Below are positions 42,030 to 50,607 of a stretch of 64,000 nt of DNA, piece by piece. Below the pieces are notes generated by a model. That model was not told where the DNA came from, did no database searches, and saw only the letters and a list, made by a program, of their open reading frames with translations. Each line of letters begins with the position of its first letter. Position 1 is the first letter of the stretch. The position numbers were made by a program, and so were the translations under genes. Source of the DNA: PALSA-270 sp963770915 (lineage in GTDB: Bacteria > Acidobacteriota > Terriglobia > Terriglobales > Acidobacteriaceae); assembly GCA_963770915.1 (NCBI GenBank), contig CAVYRG010000001.1, positions 1,488,001-1,552,000 of the forward strand, in the 5' to 3' direction.

Positions 42030-44609
42030 TCAGGCCGTCGCCGCTGCCGACCGCGTCGCCGGGGCGGCGATCACCTTGCCCGCTCCCGCCGTCAGAGCCG
42101 TTTCCAGAGCCTGCTCGGCGCGGTTGATCACTTCGGTGACGATATCGACAGGGTCGAATTCCTGCATGACCACCGCTTCCGCCAGCCCGGCATTAAACCC
42201 CACCGGCTCGCCTGAACCCGCGATGCGAACGTCCCCCAGCAGCTTGCGCAGTTTTTCAACCGCCATCGTGGCATCCTTCTGCCCGGTCTCTCCCAGCACC
42301 AGAGCGACGGTGGTCAGTTCGTAACGAAATGCCAGATCATTCTGCCGGATGTTCGTGGAAAACAGCTGCCCGATCTGCTGCATGGCAGCCTCAACGGCAG
42401 CCTCGCCGAACTCCTTGACCATGGCCGAGCCTTTGCCCACGCGCATGAGCAGCACGGTCAGCGGAGTCTTCTGTTGCAGCGCCCGCCGGGTCTCCGAAAG
42501 CAGCAAATCGATGTAAGAAGCGCGCTTCAGCAATCCTGAGCGTTCGTCGGTCACGGAGAGATTCTTCACCAGCCGACGCAAGCCCGCGTTGTTGAGCGCA
42601 ATCACAATCTGCTCCGCGACCGTCTTGAGCACCACGATGTCACTCGCGTGCCAGCCTCGGGGCTCGCCGCTCGTCAGGCACAGCAAGCCCACTTGATCCT
42701 TGCCGTCGCTCAGCGGCAGCACCAGCATCGAGCTGATGCCCAGCGCGGCAAAAGTTTCGCGCGCCGGCTGCAATTCCGGCACCGCCATCACATCGGTTGG
42801 ACTGAGGCTCCCTCGGGTCACCGCCAGCTCTTGCGCCGCCGCGATGACCTGGGCCCACGCAGCAGGAGTCCCAGCCTGAACGCTTTCGCCGCAGTATTCG
42901 CCAATCGCCGTTGGCGTCAGACCCGGTTTGCATAACGCGGCCACGCAGCGGCTCACCTTCCACTGCGCCCCGATTTCGCTCGCCGCCGTGGAGAGCACCG
43001 CGTTCGCGTTTCCTTGCCGGTAGAGTTTGCGCGAGATTTCTGCAACTCTCGTGAAGGTATTGACGTCAGCCGCTTCACTGGCAGGTGCGGCCGCACTCGG
43101 CGCTGCTGCCGCGGGCGCGGATTTCGCCGCCGGCGATGCGGCCGGCGCCGCATCCGCATACTTCGCCACCAAGCCCGCCGACATGTACAGCCGCTGCAGA
43201 TCTTCGTTGCGTTCTTCTTCGTGCGGAAACAGTTCCTGAATGCGCTGTAACCGCTCCAGCGCCTTGGCCCGCATGCCGTACTGCACCAGAATTTCCGCCT
43301 GCAGCATCAGGTCCTGCAGAGCCGCTGCGCCCAGCGCCGGTTGTTCCGCTCCTCCGCGTACTGGCTCCGGCTCGCTTTTTCCCATGCCTCTGAAGCGCGA
43401 GGAAATCACTTTAAAGCGGTTATCGTCCAGCTTGCCGCGCAGTGACTCCAGCCGTTTCTGATGCCCGGATTCATAAGGATCGATTTCCGCCGCCCGGTCC
43501 AGGCACTCGCCCGCCTTCACGTAGTTGCCGTTGCCATAGTACAAGTCGAACAGCTTGATCAGCGTCTGTGAGTAATCCGTCTCGCGATTGGAGGCGTTGA
43601 ACAGCTCGCCCAAAAACTCCAGCACTTCCGGCGAGGCACGATGCCCCGCCGCAATGTCCTGCATCATCGCCGCGAACGACTTGCGCTCGCCCCGCCGCCG
43701 CTGCGAGGCTTCCAGCTTGCGCGCCAGCGCCACCGCTTCGGCGTCCTGCTTCGCGTCGATCAACAGTCCAATCAGGTTCGATACATCGGGCAAGTGCGAG
43801 GGATTCTGCTCAAACATTTCCCAAAGGAAAGGTTCGGCTTCGGTAAGCCGGTTCGCTGCCAGCAATGCCTTGCCGTAGGTCTCGCGCAAGTCGCGCGACG
43901 TGGGCACGGCGTTCAAATGCGCTTCCAGAACGAAGATCGCTGCTCCCGCCTGCCCTTGCTGCAATAGGCTGCGTCCGTAGGACAGAGCAATCTCCGCATC
44001 GGCCGGATTCTCCGCATAGGCGCGCTCGTAATTCTTGGAAGGGTTTCCGCCCGAGCCTTCCGCCAAACGCCCCAGCCGCAGGAACGCTGCCGACGCCGCC
44101 TTGCCGTCGCCTGCCTGGGATGACAAATCACCCAGCCGCTGCAGATTCTGCTCGCTGGGGTCCAGCGTGACGATGAGTTTCAGCACCAGCAGCCCGTTCG
44201 ATTTGTCGCCTTGCTGCACCAGGTCAGCTAAAACCTGCTCGTAGGTTTCCGCAGCCGTGCGGCGGTTGGACTTTTCCAGCAACTGGCCGAACTCTACCCG
44301 CTGCTGCCAGCTTGGTTTGGCATAGCGGGCGAGTTTCTTGTAAGTAAGGCTGGCGCGGGTGGCGTCTCCTGACCGAATTTGGCGCTCGAACATCTCCCCC
44401 ATCAGCTTCACCGCTTCCGGCACACGCTGCAGCGAGAGGCAAAGGTCGGCCGCCATCTGCCGCACCCCGTCGTTGCCCGGGTCGGCCGCCAGAATCTGCA
44501 GGTACTCCGCCAGCGCTTCCGCGGTTTTCCCTTTCTGCAGAAGCTTTTCCGCGTGCTCGACCAGCCGCGCGATCTCGGCTCGGTCCGCTCGATGGGTGGT
44601 TTCTGGCAT
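42030..44609 (-). CDS. TPR - GAF - degenerate GGDEF multidomain protein
   Basis: About 859 aa. Residues ~10-480 are TPR-like helical repeats (e.g. AEKLLQKGKTAEALAEYLQILAADPG, AEPFLWEMFEQNPSH, MLQAEILVQYGMRAKALERL). An Ala/Pro linker (~510-540) is followed by a GAF domain (~550-690, ending SDIVVLKTVAEQIVIALNNAGL). A C-terminal GGDEF-like domain (~700-840) has DERSGLLKRASYIDLLL, but FRYELTTVALVLGE stands where GGDEF should be, so it cannot make c-di-GMP. No transmembrane helix, so cytoplasmic. The start is placed at ATG 44609; a frame to 44672 is also open. Confidence 0.82.
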   Translation of the reverse strand: MPETTHRADRAEIARLVEHAEKLLQKGKTAEALAEYLQILAADPGNDGVRQMAADLCLSLQRVPEAVKLMGEMFERQIRSGDATRASLTYKKLARYAKPSWQQRVEFGQLLEKSNRRTAAETYEQVLADLVQQGDKSNGLLVLKLIVTLDPSEQNLQRLGDLSSQAGDGKAASAAFLRLGRLAEGSGGNPSKNYERAYAENPADAEIALSYGRSLLQQGQAGAAIFVLEAHLNAVPTSRDLRETYGKALLAANRLTEAEPFLWEMFEQNPSHLPDVSNLIGLLIDAKQDAEAVALARKLEASQRRRGERKSFAAMMQDIAAGHRASPEVLEFLGELFNASNRETDYSQTLIKLFDLYYGNGNYVKAGECLDRAAEIDPYESGHQKRLESLRGKLDDNRFKVISSRFRGMGKSEPEPVRGGAEQPALGAAALQDLMLQAEILVQYGMRAKALERLQRIQELFPHEEERNEDLQRLYMSAGLVAKYADAAPAASPAAKSAPAAAAPSAAAPASEAADVNTFTRVAEISRKLYRQGNANAVLSTAASEIGAQWKVSRCVAALCKPGLTPTAIGEYCGESVQAGTPAAWAQVIAAAQELAVTRGSLSPTDVMAVPELQPARETFAALGISSMLVLPLSDGKDQVGLLCLTSGEPRGWHASDIVVLKTVAEQIVIALNNAGLRRLVKNLSVTDERSGLLKRASYIDLLLSETRRALQQKTPLTVLLMRVGKGSAMVKEFGEAAVEAAMQQIGQLFSTNIRQNDLAFRYELTTVALVLGETGQKDATMAVEKLRKLLGDVRIAGSGEPVGFNAGLAEAVVMQEFDPVDIVTEVINRAEQALETALTAGAGKVIAAPATRSAAATA

Positions 44610-44672
44610 GGGCTGTGGGCGGGAGACGGAAGTCCCCCCAAAAATTCTAGGTCCCATGCCCCGGCGCCGCAA

Positions 44673-45062
44673 CGCAGTAACGGACAGCCGCGGTGACGAA
44701 AGTCACCCGAAATTCATCGGCGTGGGAACGGAAGTGCCTCAAGGGTTCTCTGGAGGGCTCCCCGGCAGGCCGTCAAGCGTGCTGCCTAGGCATGCCGGCC
44801 CCTTGCGGATCAGAGTGTCGCTTTAGCCGCCGCGTTTGTGGGTTGATCGTAATGTTCCTTAAGGGACACTTTGTAGTGCTATTTCTGTATGTACGGCGTA
44901 TGTGCTTGCGGGACAACCAGATGGAGCCGGCCCGCGCAGCAGCCTTCGCTTTTTCTTTATTTTGGGCCGGATGATGGTCAACAGGCGCAACCTAGCACGA
45001 CGCGGCAAGGAAATAATGTGATGGATGAACCCTCGCGCCCACCGTTGCAAAAACCAACCCCG
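44673..45062. other. Gene-poor stretch next to transposase debris
   Basis: No supported gene. Short frames on both strands have no ribosome-binding site or recognisable domain. It ends at a CGCAAAGGTGAGCTACCC word (45063 on), repeated as CGCAAAACGTGAGCTACCC near 45331. Confidence 0.4.
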
Positions 45063-45350
45063 CAAAGGTGAGCTACCCACCGGATTGTGACGGATGGCCG
45101 CAGGCGGAAACGAGAATCAGGAGGGAGTCTGTGACCGATGAACATGGTTCGGTCGCGCAAAGTGCATAGGGTGAATAGCGGACGACGGCGATAGCAACAG
45201 AAAGTCACGAAGTGCGTCTGACCGGATTGCTGAAAGCGCTTGAGTCCCCAAGGCACGCCGTCAGCTTACCCCGCCAGAACAGCCCCACACAAGCCAAAAC
45301 CGGGCTTGAATGGGCCACCGGCCAACTCCGCAAAACGTGAGCTACCCGCC
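45063..45350 (-). mobile_element. Internally deleted RAYT (REP-associated Y1 transposase) remnant
   Basis: The GTG at 45256 (minus) begins PWGLKRFQQSGQTHFVTFCC, the N-terminus of RAYT/IS200-like HUH transposases, and continues YRRRPLF. After a deletion, a block at 45075-45172 encodes (in another frame) RPNHVHR, i.e. the HUH metal motif, then IRHNPVG. Stops and frame changes make it non-functional. It is bracketed by direct GTGAGCTACCC(A/G)CC words (45069 and 45337). The 45075-45172 block recurs at 47746-47839 and 47985-48065. Confidence 0.75.
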
Positions 45351-45387
45351 ATCAGCCAGGCTCCGGTGGGTACAACGTCTTGTTGGA

Positions 45388-46014
45388 TCACAGCTGGCCC
45401 CCCCGTCTTGTCTTTGCAAATCGCCGGACAAGACCAATGTCAAGGGCGGCTACCGCTACTAGCCAAACAAAATCCATGAGGACCACCCCGAGGCCACCTG
45501 GTCGCCGGTACGCTGCCGCAGCTAAAACAACGCCCCAGCCTACCCAAGCATTGGCGAGTGCTGCGAGAATCCATGTCCACCAACCGACAGGTTTCGGCCT
45601 TACCGGCGGCGCAAGACGTGAAGCGCGGATACTTCTTAGGCCATCGGCGATCAGCTCGGCATCGCACCACACGGCGAGCGCAGTCGTAACCAACAACAAT
45701 GATGGAAACGGAAACGGAAGGTGCACATATTCGCTATAGGGCAAGGGATACCCGAACACATAGATACCTTCCTGGACTAGCACTAGGCTCAGCCCGGTCG
45801 CCCCAAGCCACGCGAGCCATCTCCCTGGGCGAGGAAACCGCGGTTGAGCCATTCCACTGGCAATCAGAAGAACCGGATCCAAGAAATACCACATGAACAG
45901 CGGGAAAAACGTAACAGCAGATACAACGCCGGTAGCGAGTAGCACCCCGCGCACTCTCCAAGAAAGTGCGTCGGCGCGGCTTACACGCATGTTGGCGTTG
46001 GAACCGGCAGTCAT
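45388..46014 (-). CDS. Hypothetical polytopic membrane protein
   Basis: 208 aa with about five hydrophobic segments (GVLLATGVVSAVTFFPLFMWYFL, WLAWLGATGLSLVLVQEGIYVFG, LLLVTTALAVWC, WWTWILAALANAWVGWGVVLAAAAY, LGVVLMDFVWLVAVAALDIGLV). No family recognised. It starts 7 nt after the end of the truncated gene at 46021. Confidence 0.55.
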   Translation of the reverse strand: MTAGSNANMRVSRADALSWRVRGVLLATGVVSAVTFFPLFMWYFLDPVLLIASGMAQPRFPRPGRWLAWLGATGLSLVLVQEGIYVFGYPLPYSEYVHLPFPFPSLLLVTTALAVWCDAELIADGLRSIRASRLAPPVRPKPVGWWTWILAALANAWVGWGVVLAAAAYRRPGGLGVVLMDFVWLVAVAALDIGLVRRFAKTRRGGQL

Positions 46015-46020
46015 TTGCGC

Positions 46021-47000
46021 CTACTTAGACACGCAAACGTTAGAAAACGATCCCATGTCTTTATCATTGTCACCGAAAAGGTCAACGAGCCCAGAAGTAT
46101 TCGGGTCATCAGATGTAGCGAAGTTCACTAGCGTCGCGGCTTGCCCCCGCGAATTGATGACAAAGACCTCGGAGTTCGGGAATGCATCCCCATAAAGATG
46201 GCCCGAATAGCATGCCTGCCCTGTAGTCACAGTGCCCGACATATCCAGATGCGTATCAATGTCCGGGGAGCCTGGAATCAACGGATTCGCCCCGGCGAGG
46301 TGGAGTTGTATATCGCCATTTCCAACGAACGTGTTACTCATTGTCGGCTTAGCCGTCGCTGTGTTTAGCGGAGGCAGCCTGAATCTTGCGGTCGAAAGGT
46401 TCGAGTAAACGTTGGTGACAATCGGGACCATCCCCGGGAGCAAAATCTGGGCGACACCGGTCATCCTAGAAGTGATACCCTCACCGACCGATGTCGTAAA
46501 GTTACGGTTGTCCCCGAGAAAACAATCAACTGGGCAGGGATTGTTAACGGGAACGTAGGGTGGAACATCAGCCAGCGGATCCGGGCCGAACGCATACCAG
46601 GGTGAGAAACTTCTGACGTACAGCGTGTGCTCAATAACTGCGGTGGAATTAGCCGAGAGATTCGCAGCGACAGAAGGCCAAAAAGTGTCGGCGAAGTTTA
46701 TTGGGTTGAGTACAGCCAGTTCAATCGAGCCGACTTGATATGTCTTCCCCGTCCACGACTGCGTCGGCAAGCTGGCCATCTGGCCGGTGGCTTTGCCGCT
46801 GGCGTCGAAGGTGGTGGCGGGGCCGCCCGCGGCGCCGGAGGTGGCGATAACGCCGCCGTCGGCGGTGGCGATCATCGGCTGGTAGCTGCCGGCCACGCCC
46901 CACTTTACGTGCCCGGAGGCGTCGAAGTCCACCATGAGATTGACTGCGTTGGTCACCAAGGTGCCGATAAATGAACCGTCCTGCGCCTGCAGGGCCGTGC
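46021..47000 (-). pseudogene. 5'-truncated quinoprotein-like exported protein
   Basis: The open frame reads ALQAQDGSFIGTLVTNAVNLMVDFDASGHVKWGV, then TADGGVIATSGAAG and DASGKATGQMASLPTQSWTGK, a PQQ/NHL-type repeat pattern usually found in the middle of longer secreted proteins, followed by ~200 residues of a possible Ig-like or sugar-binding domain with two Cys in a PCPVDCFLGD loop. No signal peptide: a stop codon lies just upstream at ~47007, next to a palindrome (47000-47035, GCGCCCAACCCCAGGGCG-like). The N-terminal part has therefore been lost. Residual translation from GTG 46959 cannot be excluded. Confidence 0.6.
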
Positions 47001-47007
47001 GCCCAGG

Positions 47008-47397
47008 TTAGCGCCCAACCCCAGGGCGCGAACCTGGGGCACTAGGCGATCCGGCGTGCCTAAAACGCATGAACTGGTGTACTGCGGAGAGAAGGATCGC
47101 AATCACTATCGCTACGATATATGGATGCTGAAATCGGCTCATGGTGGTCTCAACTTGAACGCCTGATCCTAGCCCTGTAGTTATAGTATTCCTTGGCCAC
47201 GGGGTCACCGCGCAGGCGATTACGGCAACAACCGAGCTGGATGCTCCGATAAGCGCATCTCTCCAAGCGACGACTCCGCGCACTCCAAGTTTCAGAACTG
47301 CCGATAACAGGACTCCTGTCAGCACTGCGATGATCGCTCCGACGACCGCGATGACAAGATATCCAAGGAAAACAGCCGTAGGGGCAACTTGAAACAT
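47008..47397 (-). CDS. Small hypothetical membrane protein
   Basis: 129 aa. Three hydrophobic helices: VFLGYLVIAVVGAIIAVLTGVLLSAVL, IGASSSVVAVIACAVT, and YIVAIVIAILLSAVHQFM. No family recognised. The C-terminal ~15 residues (GSPSAPGSRPGVGR) are encoded by the palindrome that also marks the break in the neighbouring truncated gene, so the true C-terminus may have been altered. Confidence 0.5.
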   Translation of the reverse strand: MFQVAPTAVFLGYLVIAVVGAIIAVLTGVLLSAVLKLGVRGVVAWRDALIGASSSVVAVIACAVTPWPRNTITTGLGSGVQVETTMSRFQHPYIVAIVIAILLSAVHQFMRFRHAGSPSAPGSRPGVGR

Positions 47398-47494
47398 TCC
47401 ACTCTCCCTGACGAATGCAGTTTATGAGCCGATACAAATTGAGTCCTTGCATCCATGGCATTCCGCATTTGTTGCGCGGCGTCAGAAATTATGA

Positions 47495-47965
47495 CATCAC
47501 TGGGGGCTGGCCCACCCTTAGGGTTTGATCTTTCTCGGCTTCAGTTTAACTGAGGTTGCCCCACCCTTTGCGGGTTTTTCTAAGGGTGGGGAGCGATGCC
47601 GCCGACCCCGCGAAACCTTGCCGCTCGGCCCGCCTCATCTCCGCCCGCCGCGCCTGGTTCGCCAACACCGCACCCGCCTCGCCGCAAGCGTCCCAACGAT
47701 CTGTGCTCCACTTCCAGTGTTGCCGCTCCAACCTCAGTCTCCGCGCCACCGGATTGTGATGGATGGCCGCAGCCTGGAGCAAAATAAGGAAGGAGTCTAT
47801 CGATGAACATGGTTCGGTCGCGCAAAGTGCATAGGCGGATGGAGGGGGCGACAGGCGCGGAGTCTGCGGCATCGATTCCCACTCTTTGAACCCCGCAAAG
47901 AGTGGGGCAACCTCAGTTAAAGTAAGGCCGAGAAAAATCAAGACCTAAAAGGGTGGGCCAGCCCC
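47495..47965 (-). mobile_element. RAYT-derived miniature element with inverted REP ends
   Basis: Both ends are REP-like: 47868-47965 (CCCACTCTTTGAACCCCGC / AAAGAGTGGGGCAACCTCAG) and, inverted, 47495-47605 (CTGAGGTTGCCCCACCC / GCGGGTTTTTCTAAGGG). Between them on the minus strand are RPNHVHR (HUH motif), then IHHNPVARRLRLERQHWKWS and GEAGAVLANQARRAEMR, the C-terminal half of RAYT transposases. The centre of the gene is deleted. It looks like a non-autonomous derivative. Confidence 0.75.
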
Positions 47966-47974
47966 CTCTAACCC

Positions 47975-48200
47975 CAGTCTCCGGCCCACCGGATTGTGAT
48001 GGATGCCCGAAGCCGGAAACGAGAATCAGGAAGGAGTCTGTGAGCGATGACCAGGGTCGCGCGACCTGCAGACCCGGCGCGAAGCAGCAACCGGCGCGGA
48101 GTGCGCGGCATCGCTCCCCACTCTTGAAAACCGCAAAGAGTGGGGCAACCTCGGTGAAAGTAAGGCCGGGGAAGATCAAAACCTAAGGGTGGGCCAGCCG
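47975..48200 (-). mobile_element. Second, shorter RAYT-derived fragment with one REP end
   Basis: 48108-48200 is another copy of the REP end (CCCACTCTTGAAAACCGC / AAAGAGTGGGGCAACCTC, then GGTGGGCCAGCC). It is joined to the HUH-to-HNPV block (47985-48065) and then stops. Tandem to, and in the same orientation as, the 47495-47965 unit; together they suggest stepwise duplication and decay. Confidence 0.7.
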
Positions 48201-48335
48201 TCGTACCCGTTCACCACAACATTCCCGTTACGAACGTAAGCCCTATTCCCCCTTTCCTGCTGCTCCCCCCATCGCGCGTGAGCTACGCTCAAGGCGGCTC
48301 TATCCGCCGTCTAGGCTCGGGTCGCTAAACGTCCA

Positions 48336-49505
48336 TTGATTCTTCTGCTCACACTCACTTTCTTTCCCGTCCAGATCGGCTGGCCTTATGCCTCCGCCGG
48401 CCTGGTGGCTGGGTTGTATTTTTTCTATCGCGGTTTCCGGCTGCTGCAGCGCCGCCGCCTCATCCTGGACGTTCCCGCCTCCAAGATTCGCAGCGCTTCC
48501 ATCGGACTGGTGGAAGTAAGCGGGTTGGCGGTCGGTCCCTACACCATGCCCGCTCCGCTCAGCGGCCTGCCCTGTTACTACTATCGCGCCATGGCCTGGC
48601 AGCTCAAGCAGTCAGGCAAGAACAATCGTTGGGAAAAAGTGGCCGACGAAAGCCTGCACCTTCCCTTTTTTCTCGACGACAACACCGGTCGCGTGCTGGT
48701 GGACCCGCAAGGCGCCGAGCTTGACCTGCACCGCGACTTTCGCGACGAGTTCGACACTCCCCTGCTTAGCAGCCGCCTGGAGCTGCCGGCCAACGTCTCC
48801 AGCTTTCTGGTGCGGCATGGCCTGAGCGCCGCGCAAAAGCTCAAGCTCGAGGAATACTGCATCAAGCCGAAGAACGCGCTCTTCATTCTGGGGACGCTGG
48901 CGCCGAATCCCGGCATTGCGGTGAGCGCGACTCCCATTCCCGCGGTTCCCGACGATCCCATTAAGTTCACGTTCAATCTGAATTTGCCCGATGTTCTGCC
49001 CAGCCACGCCAGCTCTTCTAGGTCTGCCGGCCTCAGCATGGGGCTTAGCGGAACAAAAGACTATGACGGCGAAGTTTACGCCTCGCCGGAAATCATCCGC
49101 CTGCCGGGCAACGCGCCGCCCTCGCGCAGCGCCGACATGACGCAGCAAGAGAAAGTTACCGCCGCGCTTATTCGCGCCGGAATTTCCAGTCCAGCGGCCT
49201 GGGCCGCGGCCGGCGTGCAAATGCCCGGAGTGGCTGTGACTCCCGCGCCGGCCGAATCAAACCACCCGGCAAATGCTGCCGGCTCCGCCACTGCCGCCGC
49301 GCCGGCTCCCGCATGTGAGTTCGATGTCAATCCAAGCACCGTGATGATGAAAGGCGCCAACGATTCTTCGTTTTTCATCTCCTGGCGGAGCCAGCGCGAA
49401 ATCGTGCAGTCGCTGGGCTGGAAATCCACGCTCATGGTCTGGGGAGGCCCCGCGCTCAGCCTGCTTTCGCTCTATTTCCTGCTGCAGCAGTTTGGATTGC
49501 TCTAG
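48336..49505 (+). CDS. GIDE-domain membrane protein (E3 ligase-like domain family)
   Basis: 389 aa. N-terminal transmembrane helix (ASAGLVAGLYFFYRGFRLLQ), then a GIDE-type domain: SKIRSASIGLVEVSGLAVGP, SGLPCYYYRAMAWQ, then FFLDDNTGRVLVDPQGAEL. The pattern matches the domain shared with the mitochondrial ligase MUL1/GIDE but without a RING finger, so no ubiquitin activity is implied. A long Ala/Pro-rich middle (~280-325) precedes a C-terminal helix (VWGGPALSLLSLYFLLQQFGLL). The start is uncertain; TTG 48336 opens the frame. Confidence 0.72.
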   Translation: MILLLTLTFFPVQIGWPYASAGLVAGLYFFYRGFRLLQRRRLILDVPASKIRSASIGLVEVSGLAVGPYTMPAPLSGLPCYYYRAMAWQLKQSGKNNRWEKVADESLHLPFFLDDNTGRVLVDPQGAELDLHRDFRDEFDTPLLSSRLELPANVSSFLVRHGLSAAQKLKLEEYCIKPKNALFILGTLAPNPGIAVSATPIPAVPDDPIKFTFNLNLPDVLPSHASSSRSAGLSMGLSGTKDYDGEVYASPEIIRLPGNAPPSRSADMTQQEKVTAALIRAGISSPAAWAAAGVQMPGVAVTPAPAESNHPANAAGSATAAAPAPACEFDVNPSTVMMKGANDSSFFISWRSQREIVQSLGWKSTLMVWGGPALSLLSLYFLLQQFGLL

Positions 49506-49647
49506 TGTGGCGCGGGCACTCCTGCCCGCGTCCTGTCAGAGCAAGACTGCCGGCGAGTTCACCGGATCATTTGCGGCCGGGGGCGGCCCGACCACGCGGC
49601 ATCAGCTTGCTTACCTGCTTCGCCGCGCGGAGCCCGCAATCCTCAAT

Positions 49648-49653
49648 TAGAAT
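49648..49653 (+). promoter_or_regulatory. -10-like TAGAAT 6 nt before a GTG start
   Basis: TAGAAT is followed by GGCCAC and the GTG at 49660, with no Shine-Dalgarno. Same arrangement as at 1857 and 59382, consistent with leaderless transcription. Confidence 0.4.
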
Positions 49654-49659
49654 GGCCAC

Positions 49660-50436
49660 GTGAGCGATCCGGTTCGCATCGGCATTCTGGGCGACTTCAA
49701 TCCCGAATTTCGCTCGCACCATGCCACCAACGATTCGCTGCAGCATGCCGCCGCCAAGCTGAACCTGGCGGTCGAGTCGCACTGGGTGCCCACGCCATCT
49801 CTTCTCGAACCCGCCGGGCTGAAAGCTCTGGAAACTTTTGACGGAATCTGGGCCGCGCCAGGCAGCCCTTATAAGAGCTTTGAGGGAATGCTGCGGGGCA
49901 TCCGTTTCGCGCGCGAGAACGACTGGCCCTTTCTCGGCACCTGCGGCGGCTTTCAGTACGCTTTTATCGAACTCGCGCGCAACGTGCTGGGCATTGCCGA
50001 CGCCGATTCGGCGGAAAACGATTCGGGATCGAAAAATATCGTCATCTATCCCGTGGCCTGCGCCGTGCCGGACCGCGGCGCCGACGCGCCAAAACTCTCC
50101 GGCGTGGTGCCGGAAATTCGGCTGCGGCCCGGATCGTATCTGCAGAGTTTCTACGGCAAGGGCGAAGAGCAGGTGGCGGAAGAATTCTTCTGCAATTTTG
50201 AGATCAATCCGGAATTCGAGTGGACTTCCATCGAGGCCGGCTTCCCGGTAGTAGCGCGCGGGCCGCAGGGCGAGGTTCGCGCCATCGAATCGCCGACCCA
50301 CAAGTTTTATCTGGCGACGTTGTTCCAGCCGCAGCTATCGTCGAAGTCGGGCAAGCCGCATCCGGTGATTCTGGCGTTTGTGCAGGCCGCCGCCGATTGG
50401 GGCAAGAAGAAGCTGGATGATAGCGTGCTGGAGTAA
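49660..50436 (+). CDS. CTP synthase C-terminal-region-related amidotransferase-like protein
   Basis: 258 aa, a stand-alone class I glutamine-amidotransferase domain resembling the C-terminal half of CTP synthase. IGILGDFNPEFRSHHATND, DGIWAAPGSPYKSFEGMLRGIRFAR, and the nucleophile elbow FLGTCGGFQYA with Cys95. The His-Glu dyad (HPE in true amidotransferases) is replaced: the matching segment reads YLATLFQPQLSS. Homologs annotated as (seleno)proteins can carry Sec at the Cys position; here it is an ordinary TGC Cys. Substrate unknown. Start GTG 49660. Confidence 0.8.
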   Translation: MSDPVRIGILGDFNPEFRSHHATNDSLQHAAAKLNLAVESHWVPTPSLLEPAGLKALETFDGIWAAPGSPYKSFEGMLRGIRFARENDWPFLGTCGGFQYAFIELARNVLGIADADSAENDSGSKNIVIYPVACAVPDRGADAPKLSGVVPEIRLRPGSYLQSFYGKGEEQVAEEFFCNFEINPEFEWTSIEAGFPVVARGPQGEVRAIESPTHKFYLATLFQPQLSSKSGKPHPVILAFVQAAADWGKKKLDDSVLE

Positions 50437-50561
50437 TTTTTAGTCACCTCTTAGACTCGCGGTTTATTCGTCTTCTATTCCCCTACAAGCGATCCCCAAA
50501 CCTCGCCTACGAATTCGTGTAAGCACTTGAAAACACAAAATAAATAAACGGAATTAGGCAT

Positions 50562-50591
50562 TTGGTGCAAGGTATACTTCCCGGTTAAGAT
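50562..50591 (+). promoter_or_regulatory. Possible promoter of the 50608 gene
   Basis: TTGGTG (50562-50567), 18-bp spacer, TAAGAT (50586-50591), in an AT-rich gap. GGAGG follows 6 nt before the GTG start. Confidence 0.35.
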
Positions 50592-50607
50592 TAAGCGGAG
50601 GTGTGCC

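Noticed and set aside
45240..45479. A 79-codon plus-strand frame
   Set aside because: It overlaps the RAYT remnant on the opposite strand and has no start signals or recognisable domain.
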